DNA of 64,000 nucleotides, from NCBI GenBank assembly GCA_032173965.1, contig CM063283.1, positions 81,780,743 through 81,844,742 of the forward strand. Direction: 5' to 3'. Under the pieces are notes generated by a model. That model did not search any database. It was not told the origin of the DNA and worked only from the letters and a program-made list of their open reading frames with translations. A program made the position numbers and the translations under genes. This DNA is from Sitta carolinensis (lineage: Eukaryota > Chordata > Aves > Passeriformes > Sittidae). This document shows, one piece after another, positions 38,822 through 50,726 of the stretch. Each line of letters begins with the position of its first letter. Within the stretch, counting starts at the first letter, position 1.

Positions 38822-41800
38822 CTTTTTGTAATTTAAACAACAAAGGCAGAGGCTGAGATGCTGGATTCTGAGATGCTCTCAAATGCTATCTTTTTATTAA
38901 AATGAGATAAAAAGGAAAATGTTGTCAGGGAAAGACATAAGTAAAAGAAGAATTCTTAGTGAAAAAATGTTTTAAGAACAGCTCATGGGACTCTGAAAGA
39001 TTCTGTCTATTCCATTTTTTTCTGTTTTACAATTTATACATTCTTTATTTTAATTTTATTCATCTTTGCTTTACCAGGACATTCAGTAAACTATGTTCAA
39101 ATCCTCATCACATCAATAGGAAGTCAGTACAAGAAATAAAAATATACTATTTTTCCATATTGTAATAACAAGTTAATTTACTGTAAATACATACTCACTT
39201 GTCTTTTTTGCATCATTACCCTCAAACACTTTACTTGACGTCTTTGTCATTCTTCTGCTGAGATTAACTAATATTATTATGCTTCATGAAACCAAAATAC
39301 TATAATGTACAACTTGCTTGCTTGCTTAGGGAAGTGGTGAACGTGACTTGTCTTTGCAGTATCTATTCCTGTTTGGAGGACAAAAGTGCTGCATGGCACA
39401 ACCAGTCACTCTTGTCACTTCCCAGGACAGGAAAACCATCATGTCTCTTTTTCATTCTGCATTATGGTGTTGGTTTGTTTTTTCTCATGAGTAAAAGAAA
39501 AAATCCGACCAACCAAGCAACCAAGCAAACAGAAAGCCAAACAAGGTTCAGGAGGGGATCATATACAGCTGGGTATCATTCTAACCTGAAATTATGGATG
39601 AATTTGAGTGTGATTCATAGAACATAGCCGAGAAGCATCATAGGACCACAGTTTGAACATAGAATGCAGAGGTTCACACTCGGGCGATTCAACACCAACA
39701 CAGATTCCATATGCCATTCTAGATAAATATTGCACAAATAATTCAAGCATAATACTACCCAATTTTGGCTCAAAACGAAAGGAGAAATAATTTTAAACCC
39801 ACATTCATTTTGCAATGAATGATGGCATGAAAATCTTCTTCCTGCCATATCTGGCAAAATATGAAAACTTAAAAGCAAATCAACCAGGAACTACCAGGGA
39901 AGGAATTCAAAGAGCTGCTTGTAGTCCAAAGCAGAAGTCTGCTAATCATCTTGGGCTGAGTAGGCTGTCCAATTTCATTTTGTGGCTGTTGTTTGAGAGA
40001 TGCTCAAGAAGTGTTATTTAATTCAAGGCAAACCATGTCAACATCTTTACAGTGTACAAGATTGCATTTTAGAACTATGAAATTTTACAGACACCATCTA
40101 ATTTATTAGAACATGTGCACCCACTTTCTCCTTGCTTTTCCAAGTGGAACAGTCTTCCTCCTACTGCCAAGACTGCTGAGACCTTGTTTCCTGCAGCCTC
40201 TCTAATGGGCAAAAATGTACAATACCAGCCAGAAAAACTGATTTTTCTATGGTAGGAGAATCTATTGCATTGCATCTATTTCATCTATCCCCTACAGAGA
40301 TAGTCAAGCTGTGAACTTCTATCACATGTAGCACTTGGGAAGTTGTAGGGTGACATACCCTAAAGAGTTATGCCATACAATGGGTGTCAGGGCATTCTAG
40401 TCTCAGATGACTCCACAGTCCACTCAAATTTCACTATTGGATATCTTTCATACACTACTCCTCATAAATTTTAACTGAGGCTGAGGATACACAAAGAGAT
40501 ACCCCAAACCATGATGACTTTCTAATTTCATGTCATCCATCCAGTCTTTTGCTGGGCTTTTGCTTCCTGAATCAGGCAGGCAAGATGTAGAATTGTATAC
40601 TCTAATGAAATTTTGGAGTTTATGATTTCACTTTGCTACTGTAGTTATTTCTATCACAGTACTGGCAGGAAGTTCCAATCAGGAGTAGGATTCCAATGTT
40701 CTAAACTTATATAAGCACCTAAATAGAAAGATGTACATATCACCAGAAGAATTATACAGTGCAATTCTTATCACAGATAAGAAAAGTAGACCTAGTAAGT
40801 TGTGTACAGCCAACAAGGTGAAATATTGAAACCAATCTTCAGGATGGCACTGGTTGATGGTACCTCTTGGGAGGAAATCATGGCTGCCAGTTCAGACATC
40901 CTGCTTACAGCAGTGTGAACTGCAGACTGCTGCTGCAGAGAGGTCCTGTTCACAAACAGCGCCAAGACACTGCACCAAACTCTCTGAATGGATCCGATGC
41001 TTATTGGAAAGAGTGCACCTTCTACTTCATTTACCTCTAAGCTGAGAAAGCAGAGTATAATTGAACATGCTTCCCTCTTTAGAGCAATTTGTTCATGAAT
41101 TTGTTCACATTCATTGTTATCCTGAAAGCAAGCGGGCATAAAAAGAACTCCTTCCTCAACTAGAGAAAGAATGCGAGCACATTCTTACACAGCCCGTGTA
41201 CAGGAAATCATTCACAAACCTTCAAAGGCATTGATGGGGGAAGGGAGGAGACTGGAATGGCATTCCTTGGGCAAGGGCACATGAAAGTCTGGTTGGATTA
41301 GTGTAATATATTACACAAATGTGACACAAAAATGTTCATGGATTACACTTCCTTCACTGTATCATATTAGCACCTCATCATCCCAGCCTACCACAAACAG
41401 ATGCTAACAAGATATGAGAAGAGAGCTAGAATACACTGAGGTTTCTGTCTCACATTAGTAGTGTGCATAATACACTGTGATTCCGCTTGCCAACATGTGA
41501 TGCACAAATTACTAATGCATAATCTTTGAAAAGAACCGAAACAAAACAAGGCATTAGTATGAAAAGTGTGTTTACAATGAGCTGCAAAAATGAAAACGTG
41601 TGCTCTGTGTGGAGAAAATCTATCCCACCTCCTGCAAGATCACAAAGATAAAGTGGAGGGTGTTAAAGTCCCTAACTGGTACTCACTAGAAATGCACTGT
41701 GCCCTTCCAATGAGTTTCTTAAGATACTTTTGAAAAAGTCTTAAGGCATTGATTTACTCAAATTGTATTATTTTAGCAGGGTTCATATGGTTTTTATTTA

Positions 41801-42231
41801 ACTGGATCTTTTCTTTGCAAGTGAAGCTGGCCTTGGTGTTGGATCCATGGATAAAGAAAAGCATCAGTCACGTGCCAGCCTAAGCTCCAGCAAAGCCTCT
41901 GGGAGATCTCGATTCAATAGACTTTCTTCCTCACATTCAGTCCTACAATTCATTACATATTACACATAGACAACAGCCTTATTATATGGGGTAATTTCCT
42001 TTTAAAGGGCTAGAGGGCTATGCAGATGCCCATGCTCACATTTATACAATAAAAAGTACTTTTGCCCCATGCAGCCTCACTTGCCATTCAGAGATAAAAT
42101 CCATGAATTATTCCTGTGCATATTTGAAGATGCCTTTTTTTCATGAGCAACAGATGAAATTTGCAGCTGCTGAAAAAACAGTTTTCCAGATTGCCATCTC
42201 AAGTGCTTTACTGCACACAAGTATGTGGGAA
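38822..42231. other. Unassigned DNA, 3.4 kb
   Basis: No exon or transposon recognised. GTGTAATATATTACAC at 41301-41316 is a perfect 16-base palindrome. Open stretches of 113-115 codons (39286-39627 +, 40792-41139 -) lack any support. Confidence 0.5.

Positions 42232-42318
<87 letters not shown>
42232..42318. repeat. (ATT)29 trinucleotide tract
   Basis: 29 uninterrupted ATT units, followed after five bases by an (AAT)n tract of about six units (42324-42342). The two tracts are complementary and can pair as a hairpin. Long isoleucine or leucine runs in translated frames here are artefacts. Confidence 0.97.
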
Positions 42319-42342
42319 TAAAAATAATAATAATAATAATAA

Positions 42343-45300
42343 AGATTGAAATGCACACTATATAAACTAGGTTAAGCTGTGTATCACAGTTTAATTGTGT
42401 TTGGTTTTAATATATTTACATGGGGGAAATAAATATGACAGATAAAATCTCCTTGGCTTTCTTTCTCGCAATGGTAATTATGCCAGGCCTTCAGTGCAGT
42501 AAGGTTACAATTATACAACCCTGTTTCTGGTTTCCTCTAGACATATGTGCAATATATACATTGCACATAAATTGCCTCAGCCTAATTATTTTTAAATAAC
42601 ATGTATGCTTTTAAAAATAGTAAGCAAAAATGGAACTGCCTAAATCTATTGTGAGTCATGTTTTGTTTTTCCCCAGGCATTAAAAACCTGTGTCTGATCT
42701 TTTCTTGAAAACATTTTTGAGGGGGGCAGGGTAGGGGGGATGATTTCCTCTCAGGTTGAAAACCAGATATGCTTTGCCCTGTTCTGTGTCCATCACAGCC
42801 ACAGTGCTCCGGTTTGAACAGAGTCTCATCTGTTAGAACTCAAATATGAAGTTGTAGCCCGAAAGGATTTTTTTTCTTTTTTTTACTCACGTGATTGTAA
42901 ATAAGGGGCTATAAGGCGTGTTTTGACACAAACCTGTTCTCATTACTTTGGAAAAAAATTTCTTGTCGAACAGCTGAAATATTAGTTGTCGAAAATTTGT
43001 TACTTGTACCGTAACCCATAGCACATTATTTCACAACGTGTATCAAGGATGTTGTGGAAGGAAAACTAGCTGCTGGTGGCATAACAGTGAATGAGTACAA
43101 TGGTGGCAGTTCAAGTCCTGATAGCTATTTTTGTCAGGGACATCAAAGATGCTGGCAATAGCAAAGTCAATACAATTATGCAGAAATGCTGGGAAAGGTG
43201 TAAAGTTCTGAGGTCTCTGCGCCACTGTCACCTACCTGCAGGAATCTAGTGCTCCCTAGTGCTTCAAGGAGTGGCTGGACTCCACAGTTCCTCTAATGCC
43301 ATTACTGAGGTGCATCTGCCTTTTCCTCAGCTGATTTCACTGCTCATAGCACCCTGTAGCATTGAGACAAACTCCAAGAGCACACATTGGCAAAAGAATT
43401 GCTAAGAAACAGTGAGCCCAGCATGGTGAAGTTTACACCTAACTAGCCATTTGAGCTAAGTAGTTACCCCACCTGGCCATGGTCTAGAAAAAGCCAGAAA
43501 TCCTAATTCCCAATTCTCTGTCCAATCCCAGAGGTCTAATCACTTTACTGACTCCTTTTTGTACCTGGTCAGTATCTCACATTTAACATATTTGAAATAA
43601 TAAAGAGAGAAAAAAAACTGGTACATTTATGGTATTTAGTTAAATTACACGAACATTAAATAAAACCTGAGAGTGTTCATCACTGTGATTCAGGCTCCCT
43701 TGTCTCTGTCACTCAAAAAAAGTGGGGAACAAAGAGCTCAAGGCACAGTGCCAAGTGTGTTCACACTCAAGGGCTTTTTCCTACAGAGAGTTGGATGGGA
43801 AGAGTCTGAGTTTTCCTCACATTATTTGCTTATTTGACTATCATTGGTTGACATTACGTCAGCTAGTTAATGAATGAATGTATCTGGTTTTATAGCTTTT
43901 GCACTTGTGCCTAGAGGTCACCCTACACATATTTTCACAAATTAGAAAAATAAATTAATTAATTATACTTATTTTCTACTGAGAAAGTGCACACCTGAAA
44001 TAACAACTATTTTCTCCAATGTATTTAGTTGTGCTCTGCCAGAAGGCATTTCTTCCCTCCTCCTTGGCCCAAAAGCCCTCCTAGCCAGCAGGTTGCGACC
44101 AGGCACTGTTCAGTAGTAATGACTTCATAAACTCTCTTATACACAGCTAGCCCCAAGTTACCAGCTAATTCCAAACAACACATTTTAATTCCCTAGCTAA
44201 ATGAGGCTTCTTTTTCCCCTTGTGCTGTGCGTACATTTTGCAGATGATGTTTATCTGCTGAATTCAGGCCGTGCATGCAGGTACAGAATCTCACCTCCCC
44301 TGCAGAATTTCTCCTGTCCTGCAGCCTTCTCACTTGAGACCCCTCGACTGGGCCAGACAGATGGGCAATGGTGGCCATCAGTGCAAAGTTTGGAAACTTT
44401 ATTTTCCAGGGGTTAGGGAGAGTAAAGATTAAAGCCCCATTTCCTAAGTTTATTTTTGATTTAGGAAAAAATCCCAACACCTAGCCAACCCGCTTATGGA
44501 CATGAATGTCAAAAAAATTAACAAAAAATTATAAACATGTATTTACTAAAAATCAGAAACCATTTTGAATAGTTTTCCATTTATCAAACTTTCTAAGACA
44601 TTTCTCTTGAAAATTTTCCTTTTTTTCTGGCTACATTGTTCTCAAAACAATCATGCCCAAGATGATAATGCAGCAAAAATCCTTCCGATAAGTAAGATAA
44701 TGTCTGTTTGGACTTACATATGATATTCATATCAGAATTGAAATCACCTAAGATTTGGATGAGGTTTTTTCACCCTTACACAGCCTCATATTGATCTTGC
44801 ATATAAGTCTAGTTACTTTTTACAGACAATTGTATGTGAAATTTATATACTGTGTAATAAAACCAATTTTGTATCTGGTTTTCTATATAATTTCTGAAGG
44901 AACTCAGTTATTTTTAAAACCAAGAATTTTGTATATGCAGTGTATATACTCAGCTACACCCTGAGTGAAAGAACACAGTGAGAAACCTTCACCTACCTCC
45001 CTTATATTTTTTTACTATTCTAATTTGCCTTTTGCATTCGTTCTGAGAGATTTTAAAAATCACGATGATTTCTCCAAACATGTAGCTCAGTCTGGGAAGG
45101 AAGAGGATCCAATAGCAAGAGGAATCCCAATACTGACAATTAAAACAAGGAGCTGGGAAAATGCATTGTCCTAAATATCAGATCTGTTTGTTAAATAAAT
45201 TCAAAACATACCTATGAAAAATCTCAAGCATTCTATACACTTGTATAATCTGATTTTGTTTCATAGATCAATTTATGAAAAAGTTGCCAATAAGCACAAG

Positions 45301-46379
45301 CTGAAATAGTGATCTTTCTTACAGATGGAGAGAAGGTAACTACATGTAGGTTTTCGCCTTCTTTTCAAATTTCCTGGAAACTCTATTATTATTTTTAGCG
45401 CTGTATTTATTTAGTCTCCTCCTGAATAATTGTTCAACAAGGAAATTTTATGAAGCTATAGATTAGATCCAGATGAAAAATGGCACTTCCTTAATGTTGA
45501 TGATTGTTTTGTAAAATTCCTTTAAATGTGTACTCCTCTGTGATTTTTCTTGCTTCCTTCCTTCCTTTAAAAATACTTAAAAAAGTCTGTAAGTATATTT
45601 GTTGCTACCAAGGGACTTTCATGATTAATTCACATTATTCATATTCCCTAAACACAGATTTGACTAATATGCTCTATACTTGCTGCCATCACGCTTATAA
45701 ATGTACATTAACTGAATGCAATTTAAAAGAAAAATATTCCTAATCTTTTCAATAAAAGAGGGAAACAGCAGTATTTGGCATATTTCACCTCTTTTTCTAA
45801 ATGTGGAGTTTCCGTACACTGTGATTTTGGCAGTTCTGTTAAATAATCTTCATAAACTTTGTTTGATCTGTGACATAGTAGTATTCATTTGCACTGTGGC
45901 ATATCTGAACAATGTAATTACTGATTATTGGTCTTTTACACAACACTACTTTTGTCCTGTCACTACATAACTCTTGAATTCATGGAAATGAAATTAATTT
46001 TCCATTGTATTGAAACACATTAGCTTTTATTTTTATTTTTTTTCCATGAGCAAACTAAGCTGTTCAAATGTTCACATAAAGCCAAGGCAATAGGAGGATA
46101 ACAGCAGATGAAGACAATTCATTTGAAAATCAAAGCAGTGCTCACAGAACTATGTTGGCAGGATTCACCCAGCTCTATTTCAGAGTTGTTTAAACACTCT
46201 ATAGAGCAGAAGAGGAACAGCAATAATGGTTTCTCCTGGAATCAGTTCAATCAATTAATCTGTCTCTGTTTTTCCCTCGATCATTTAATTACCACTGCAA
46301 AAAAGCAGGGGGAATTAAGTCACAAAATAACCATTCATATAACGTGATGGATCTAATTGAAGCCTTTGTAAGTGATCAG
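42343..46379. other. Mostly unassigned DNA; possible conserved element at 42430-42640
   Basis: No exon or transposon recognised. The part 42430-42640 is the most motif-rich. It contains TGGTAATTATGCC and a perfect hairpin at 42544-42569 made of TATGTGCAAT, a 6-base loop and ATTGCACATA. An AATTAATTAATTA run lies at 43954-43966. Open stretches are under 100 codons. Confidence 0.45.
42544..42569. repeat. Perfect hairpin, 10-base arms
   Basis: TATGTGCAAT (42544-42553) and ATTGCACATA (42560-42569) are exactly complementary around ATATAC. TTGCACA-like half-sites resemble C/EBP sites, but no function can be assigned. Confidence 0.85.
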
Positions 46380-47404
46380 ATCCTGGGGTAAGGCTGAACC
46401 AGCCTCATCCCACCCAGTTGTATGCTGGCAGGGTGCACTGCACTGGCTGCTGACTTTGGATGAGAGTTTCTGTACATAGACTGAATTTTCTTGCCTATGT
46501 GGTTAAAACCAGACGTCATGCAGCCAGTGAGATTCGGCAGCGGTGGCTGGGTGTCCTGTAGAGGAAGGGGCAGCCCCATGCCGGGAAGGAGGCCTTGGCC
46601 AAGTTGGTGTCTTTGGCACAGCTGCGCTTGGTGCTGGAGGAGAACCTGGAAGCCCACCTGCGCTCAGGGAGTGTTTCCCCACTGGAAAATCACACTTACC
46701 TGTTTTTCTTTCCCTGTTTCTTGCTGCTGGTGAAAAACCTGGCAGCAGGCTACAGGCCCCCTCTCCTGCACAAGGTGGAAGGCACTGGAAGACCAGCTTC
46801 TCCCAGGCTGGGCTGTTTTCTGTGCTGGTACCATGGCCCCACAGAGCCTTCTGGCACTCTCCTCACACTGTCCTTGATGGGCCAGGGTAGAGGGAAAGGC
46901 GTCAGCAGTGAATACAGCCCTGCAACAAGTAGCAAGGCAGGGCAGGCAGCACCATACCATGTGCACGTCTCCCACAGCCATCTTTCTAGCCTTTCACCCA
47001 GCCTGTCTTTGGTTTGGGTTTCCCCCGAACCAATAGCATGAAACTCAAGGGTGTTATTAAACTCATCAGTCTCAAGACAGTGAGGACACGTAGAGCTGGC
47101 CCACAAGAGTGGTGTGAGCTTCATGAATCCAGGGGAGACGTTCCTGGCCCAGGCAGCGGGGCTGTACCAGGCAGGTGCCTGCCAGCGGCAATGCTGGGGC
47201 ACTGCCAGGAGCAAGAGTGGGGAAAGAGGAGCTTTCCGTGGAAAGGAAAAGGAAAGCCGCGCTCTCCTCCCCCTTGCTCACTAAAGCAGTGCAGCTGCGA
47301 GCCGCACTGGTTTCCTTCCTGACTGCACATTTATTAGTCTTGTCTGTTCTCTCCCACCAGTTTTTGGTGCGAATCAGGTATAGGTAAAATGGGTCATGTT
47401 AATT
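46380..47404. other. G+C-rich block, unclassified
   Basis: About 1 kb is clearly richer in G+C than both flanks, with overlapping open frames on both strands up to 154 codons (46750-47214, minus). Frames open on both strands fit base composition, not coding. I could not match it to CR1 or to either LTR family. A decayed LTR, or the upstream part of the CpG cluster that follows, are the two alternatives I would test. Confidence 0.4.
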
Positions 47405-47536
47405 ACTTAGTGATGAGGCGCTGGACCAGGCTGCCCAGAGAAGATGTGGACGCCTCATCCCGGTTCAAAGCCAGGCTGGATGTGCTTTGGGTGACCTGGC
47501 CTGGTGGGTCGCATCGCTGTCCGTGGCACGGGGGCT
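47405..47536 (+). mobile_element. CR1 LINE fragment, 3' end missing
   Basis: GATGAGGCGCTGGACCAGG, CTGCCCAGAGAAGATGTGGA, CGCCTCATCCCGGTTC, AAAGCCAGGCTGGATGTGCT, TTGGGTGACCTGGCC and CCGTGGCACGGGGG match the CR1 3' UTR in sense orientation. The final 60 or so bases of CR1, including the octamers, are absent; it stops where the CpG cluster begins. Confidence 0.85.
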
Positions 47537-47705
47537 GTGTGGCGGGCGTTCCTCGGCGCGCCGTCCGGCACCCCGGCGCTGCGCTCCTGCCGAGCGCCGC
47601 ACGCCCGGCAGAGGGCGAGCGGCCCCCGCCGATGCGGCGGCTCCCGGCCCGCCGCCGCAGCCCGGCACCGACCGGCCGCACGTGTGCCAGCGACACCGAC
47701 ACACT
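47537..47705. promoter_or_regulatory. Very dense CpG cluster (possible CpG island)
   Basis: Roughly 30 CpG dinucleotides fall in about 170 bases (for example CTCGGCGCGCCGTCCGG and GCGGCGGCTCCCGGCC), while the flanks are A+T-rich. No LTR ends or direct repeats were found around it. It could be an unmethylated promoter of an unannotated transcript, or a decayed GC-rich repeat. There is no TATA box and no convincing downstream exon. Short frames of up to 134 codons cross it on both strands and are compositional. Confidence 0.45.
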
Positions 47706-50639
47706 TTTAGTTAGAGGCTCTTTGTTGCTCTTGGTTTGGTTTCGTTGGGGTTTTCTTAGGTACCAAACTCCCCCCGGGGAATCAATTTCCTGAAATTCTT
47801 CAAGGCTTCATAAAGCCGTAACAATGAAAATCATAACCAGCAAGGATTTTAATTTCCTTATTGTGTTATTTAAGCAATGAGACATGACAAGGTTTGTGTT
47901 ATGCTGGGATGCCGCCGTGCCTCGGGTGAGTTGTGTTAGGCAGGAGGCCGAAAACTGAAAGCTGAAACCACCTGGAAAGAGGGTCTGTCCCGGGATGTTG
48001 CACAGTTTTTGTCATCATCCAATGAGCCTGCATGAATAGACTCAAGATGGGGAAAAAAAAAAAAAAAAAATAAGGAAGAAACACGAAAAAATATAAACAA
48101 TATCCATCTTTTCATTGTGCCATAATCCTAAAAGAGCATCTCTTATTTAACCTTCATTTAACTTTTCCCCCTACTGGTTTAAAAGTGAAAAATAAGCACT
48201 ATAAATTAATTAAAATTAATTAATTCTCTAATATCCTAATTTCATTATTTTTTTAATATCCTACAATTTCATAAAACCTCCCAGATTTCTAAACTAAACA
48301 TATGTAAAATGGAATTAAAATTGTTTAAATCTTAGGTCCTTCAGCTTCACCTGGCTAAAATTCTGGGGTTTCATTCTGATTTCCACTGATTTCCAGGGAT
48401 GCAAATCTTCTCTTGTCCTTCCTACAGAGTATTTTATCTGGAAAAAGGTTGTTGTCTTGTTTTTTCTCCTATGATCTATTTTGTTATATTTCATATTGTC
48501 TGCTTTTTATCTCTTGTCGCTTGATGGTTAGCAATGTGTATCCCATATTTGTCTCTGAAACATTCTTCCTGTTTAAATTGCTGCAGCAACAGTAAAGTCA
48601 GTTAAACCTCCTGGAAGAGAAACCAAAGGAGTTGTTTCCATTTGCATCAGCAGAGGTGTGAGGTGTTTCCCTGTCCTAAGAGCACATTCTAGGGGAGGAA
48701 TCATCTTTTTAGACAGAATTCACTTTTAAATCCCACCTTTGAAGACAGCAGCACACTGCACAAGTCATATAAAGTATTGTTACACAAGAGCCAGAGACAC
48801 CTTGACTCTGTCTGCAAAATAAACCAGTTGAATCACAAGTATTTTACAAAGATATGCCCTGATCCCAACCTCTCAGACCCAAGCCATAAAAATGCAACTC
48901 ACACAAAGTTACACATGTGTAGAAGTGTTTGAGAAATAAGGAGTTTTGCTTTTGAATTTTTTTTCAACTATATAGTTTTAAATTTAAGCGTTTTTGATAA
49001 TGAGAGACAGAAGTTATGAGTCTGGCACCCAATAGTTAAAGTAGTCACTGGTCTCACTGAGTCAGAGGTGTAAAAATCTCAGAAAGAAGCCCCACTAGAA
49101 AAAGGCAGATGCAGATGCAAAGTATGGAGGCAAATAGACAGATGAGAACCCTAGAGGAAAAGGAGCCCTAGAGAGAGAGAGAAAGGAGGGCAAAGAAGAG
49201 TAAAGAGAGAGCAACATACATTTGTTGCATGGCAGAAGAGAGAAATGGGGAGAAGAGAGAAACAGGAGAAAGAGGTGGGAGACAAAACCAACCTGACAAG
49301 ATGATTTACCAAATACAAAGCAAAGAATGTCATTAAACATATAAATATGTTGTGGGGTTTCTTCCTAGAAGAGAAGAGTTGAAAAAAGTCAGAAACAAGA
49401 AGCTTTGTCAAAAAAGTTCTATTACATTTCACCTACTCAGAGAAATATCATTAAAAACAGGAGTCACTGGCAAAAACAAGAAGCCACAGTAATATCTAGC
49501 AAATTAAAGACACCCAAAGCTAAAGGGTTGTTCTAGTTGATAGGCATTACCTTGATGTTTCATTGAAAACACACTGGTCATCCATGTAATGAAATGTAGC
49601 AGAAAAGCAAGCAACTTCGTCTCATAGGGCTGCATCAGGATAAGATCCTTGTCCATGACAACATCTGGAGATCTTAGTGCCACTTGACATCATGCTTGTG
49701 AGCGTGTTTGGCTGCTATTTGTAGAAAAATCCAAGAATCCTGTAATTTCAGATAACTTGTCTCACCATGCAGGAATGAAGATTCGCATGCTTTTTGTTTG
49801 AGTCAAAATAATATGGAGAATTGTACTGAAGGCCATCTTGACAGCTATTTATATTAGTCAAAGTACACTATGTACTTTTAATTATAGCAGTGCCATTCTT
49901 ACTGCCATAGATATGGTTGTGTCAGCACTTTCATTAAAACCCCCTATTTTTAGGGGTTTATCACTCAACTGTTAAATTTTGCTTTAGGCTGAAACTTGGC
50001 ATGCAAAGCCTCAGCCTGCAAGAACAAAAAAATTCCCAAAAAACTTTTGGTCACCTTTTATTTTACAGGAAAGCAGATTTTAATATTCAGTCATTTTTAA
50101 CTCTGAAAAAAGTTTAATTACTTGAATTTTACAGGCTTGCCCATTATATGTCATGCTGCATTTTTAAAAATAGCACTTCTTTTATTCATGTTGGCAAATT
50201 GGCTATTGTCCATAAGCAGTAACTATTTTTAATCATGTTTTTAAGCATATATCCATATTTATATTGCTATGATCCATGCTCTGGACTCTGTAAGGAATAG
50301 TAAATGACAGGCCATGTAGGCTTGAGCACAGAGAAAGAACCACAACAGCTGTTAGTTTGCAAAATCCACACAACTTGGAGTGTAGTCTTCAGCTCATTAG
50401 CATAATTAATTTTTAATAATGACAGCATTCATTTTTTTTCCCTAAGTATTCAGGGCCTTCTTCCACCAGTCCCTACTTACTTTTATCCCATCCATGGAAA
50501 AGGGCTCACATCCTTCACTAGTGATTTGTGGACAAAACTGTGTTCTCACTGAATAGGTGGCTATGCCGTGACACTACACAATTGGCCCAGAGGGAGCAGA
50601 GGTTCTGGCAAGTCTGGGATCTCTCCCTGAGTCCTGCTT
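47706..50639. other. Unassigned DNA; A run and purine-rich tract
   Basis: It holds an 18-base A run (48053-48070), AATTAATTAATT-rich sequence near 48207-48222, and a strongly purine-biased GA-rich stretch at 49080-49290. The part 50100-50430 has TTAGCATAATTAATTTTTAA and other homeodomain-type sites. No exon found. Confidence 0.45.
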
Positions 50640-50726
50640 GTTTCACCACATACATGAAAAGGGAGATGCTTAGGGTATCTCAAAATGACCCACAGAAGGA
50701 TATTCTATAATACCATGTTTCTATGA
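50640..50726 (+). mobile_element. Probable old CR1 3' end
   Basis: AAATGACCCACAGAAGG followed by ATATTCTATAATACC and ATGTTTCTATGAC resembles a worn CR1 3' terminus with two degenerate octamers. The upstream boundary is a guess and similarity is low. Confidence 0.4.

Noticed and set aside
42103..42349. Frames with long Ile or Leu runs
   Set aside because: Translation of the ATT tract.
46595..47214. 148-codon + and 154-codon minus frames
   Set aside because: Opposite-strand frames in the same G+C-rich block, with no splice sites in register and no recognisable family.
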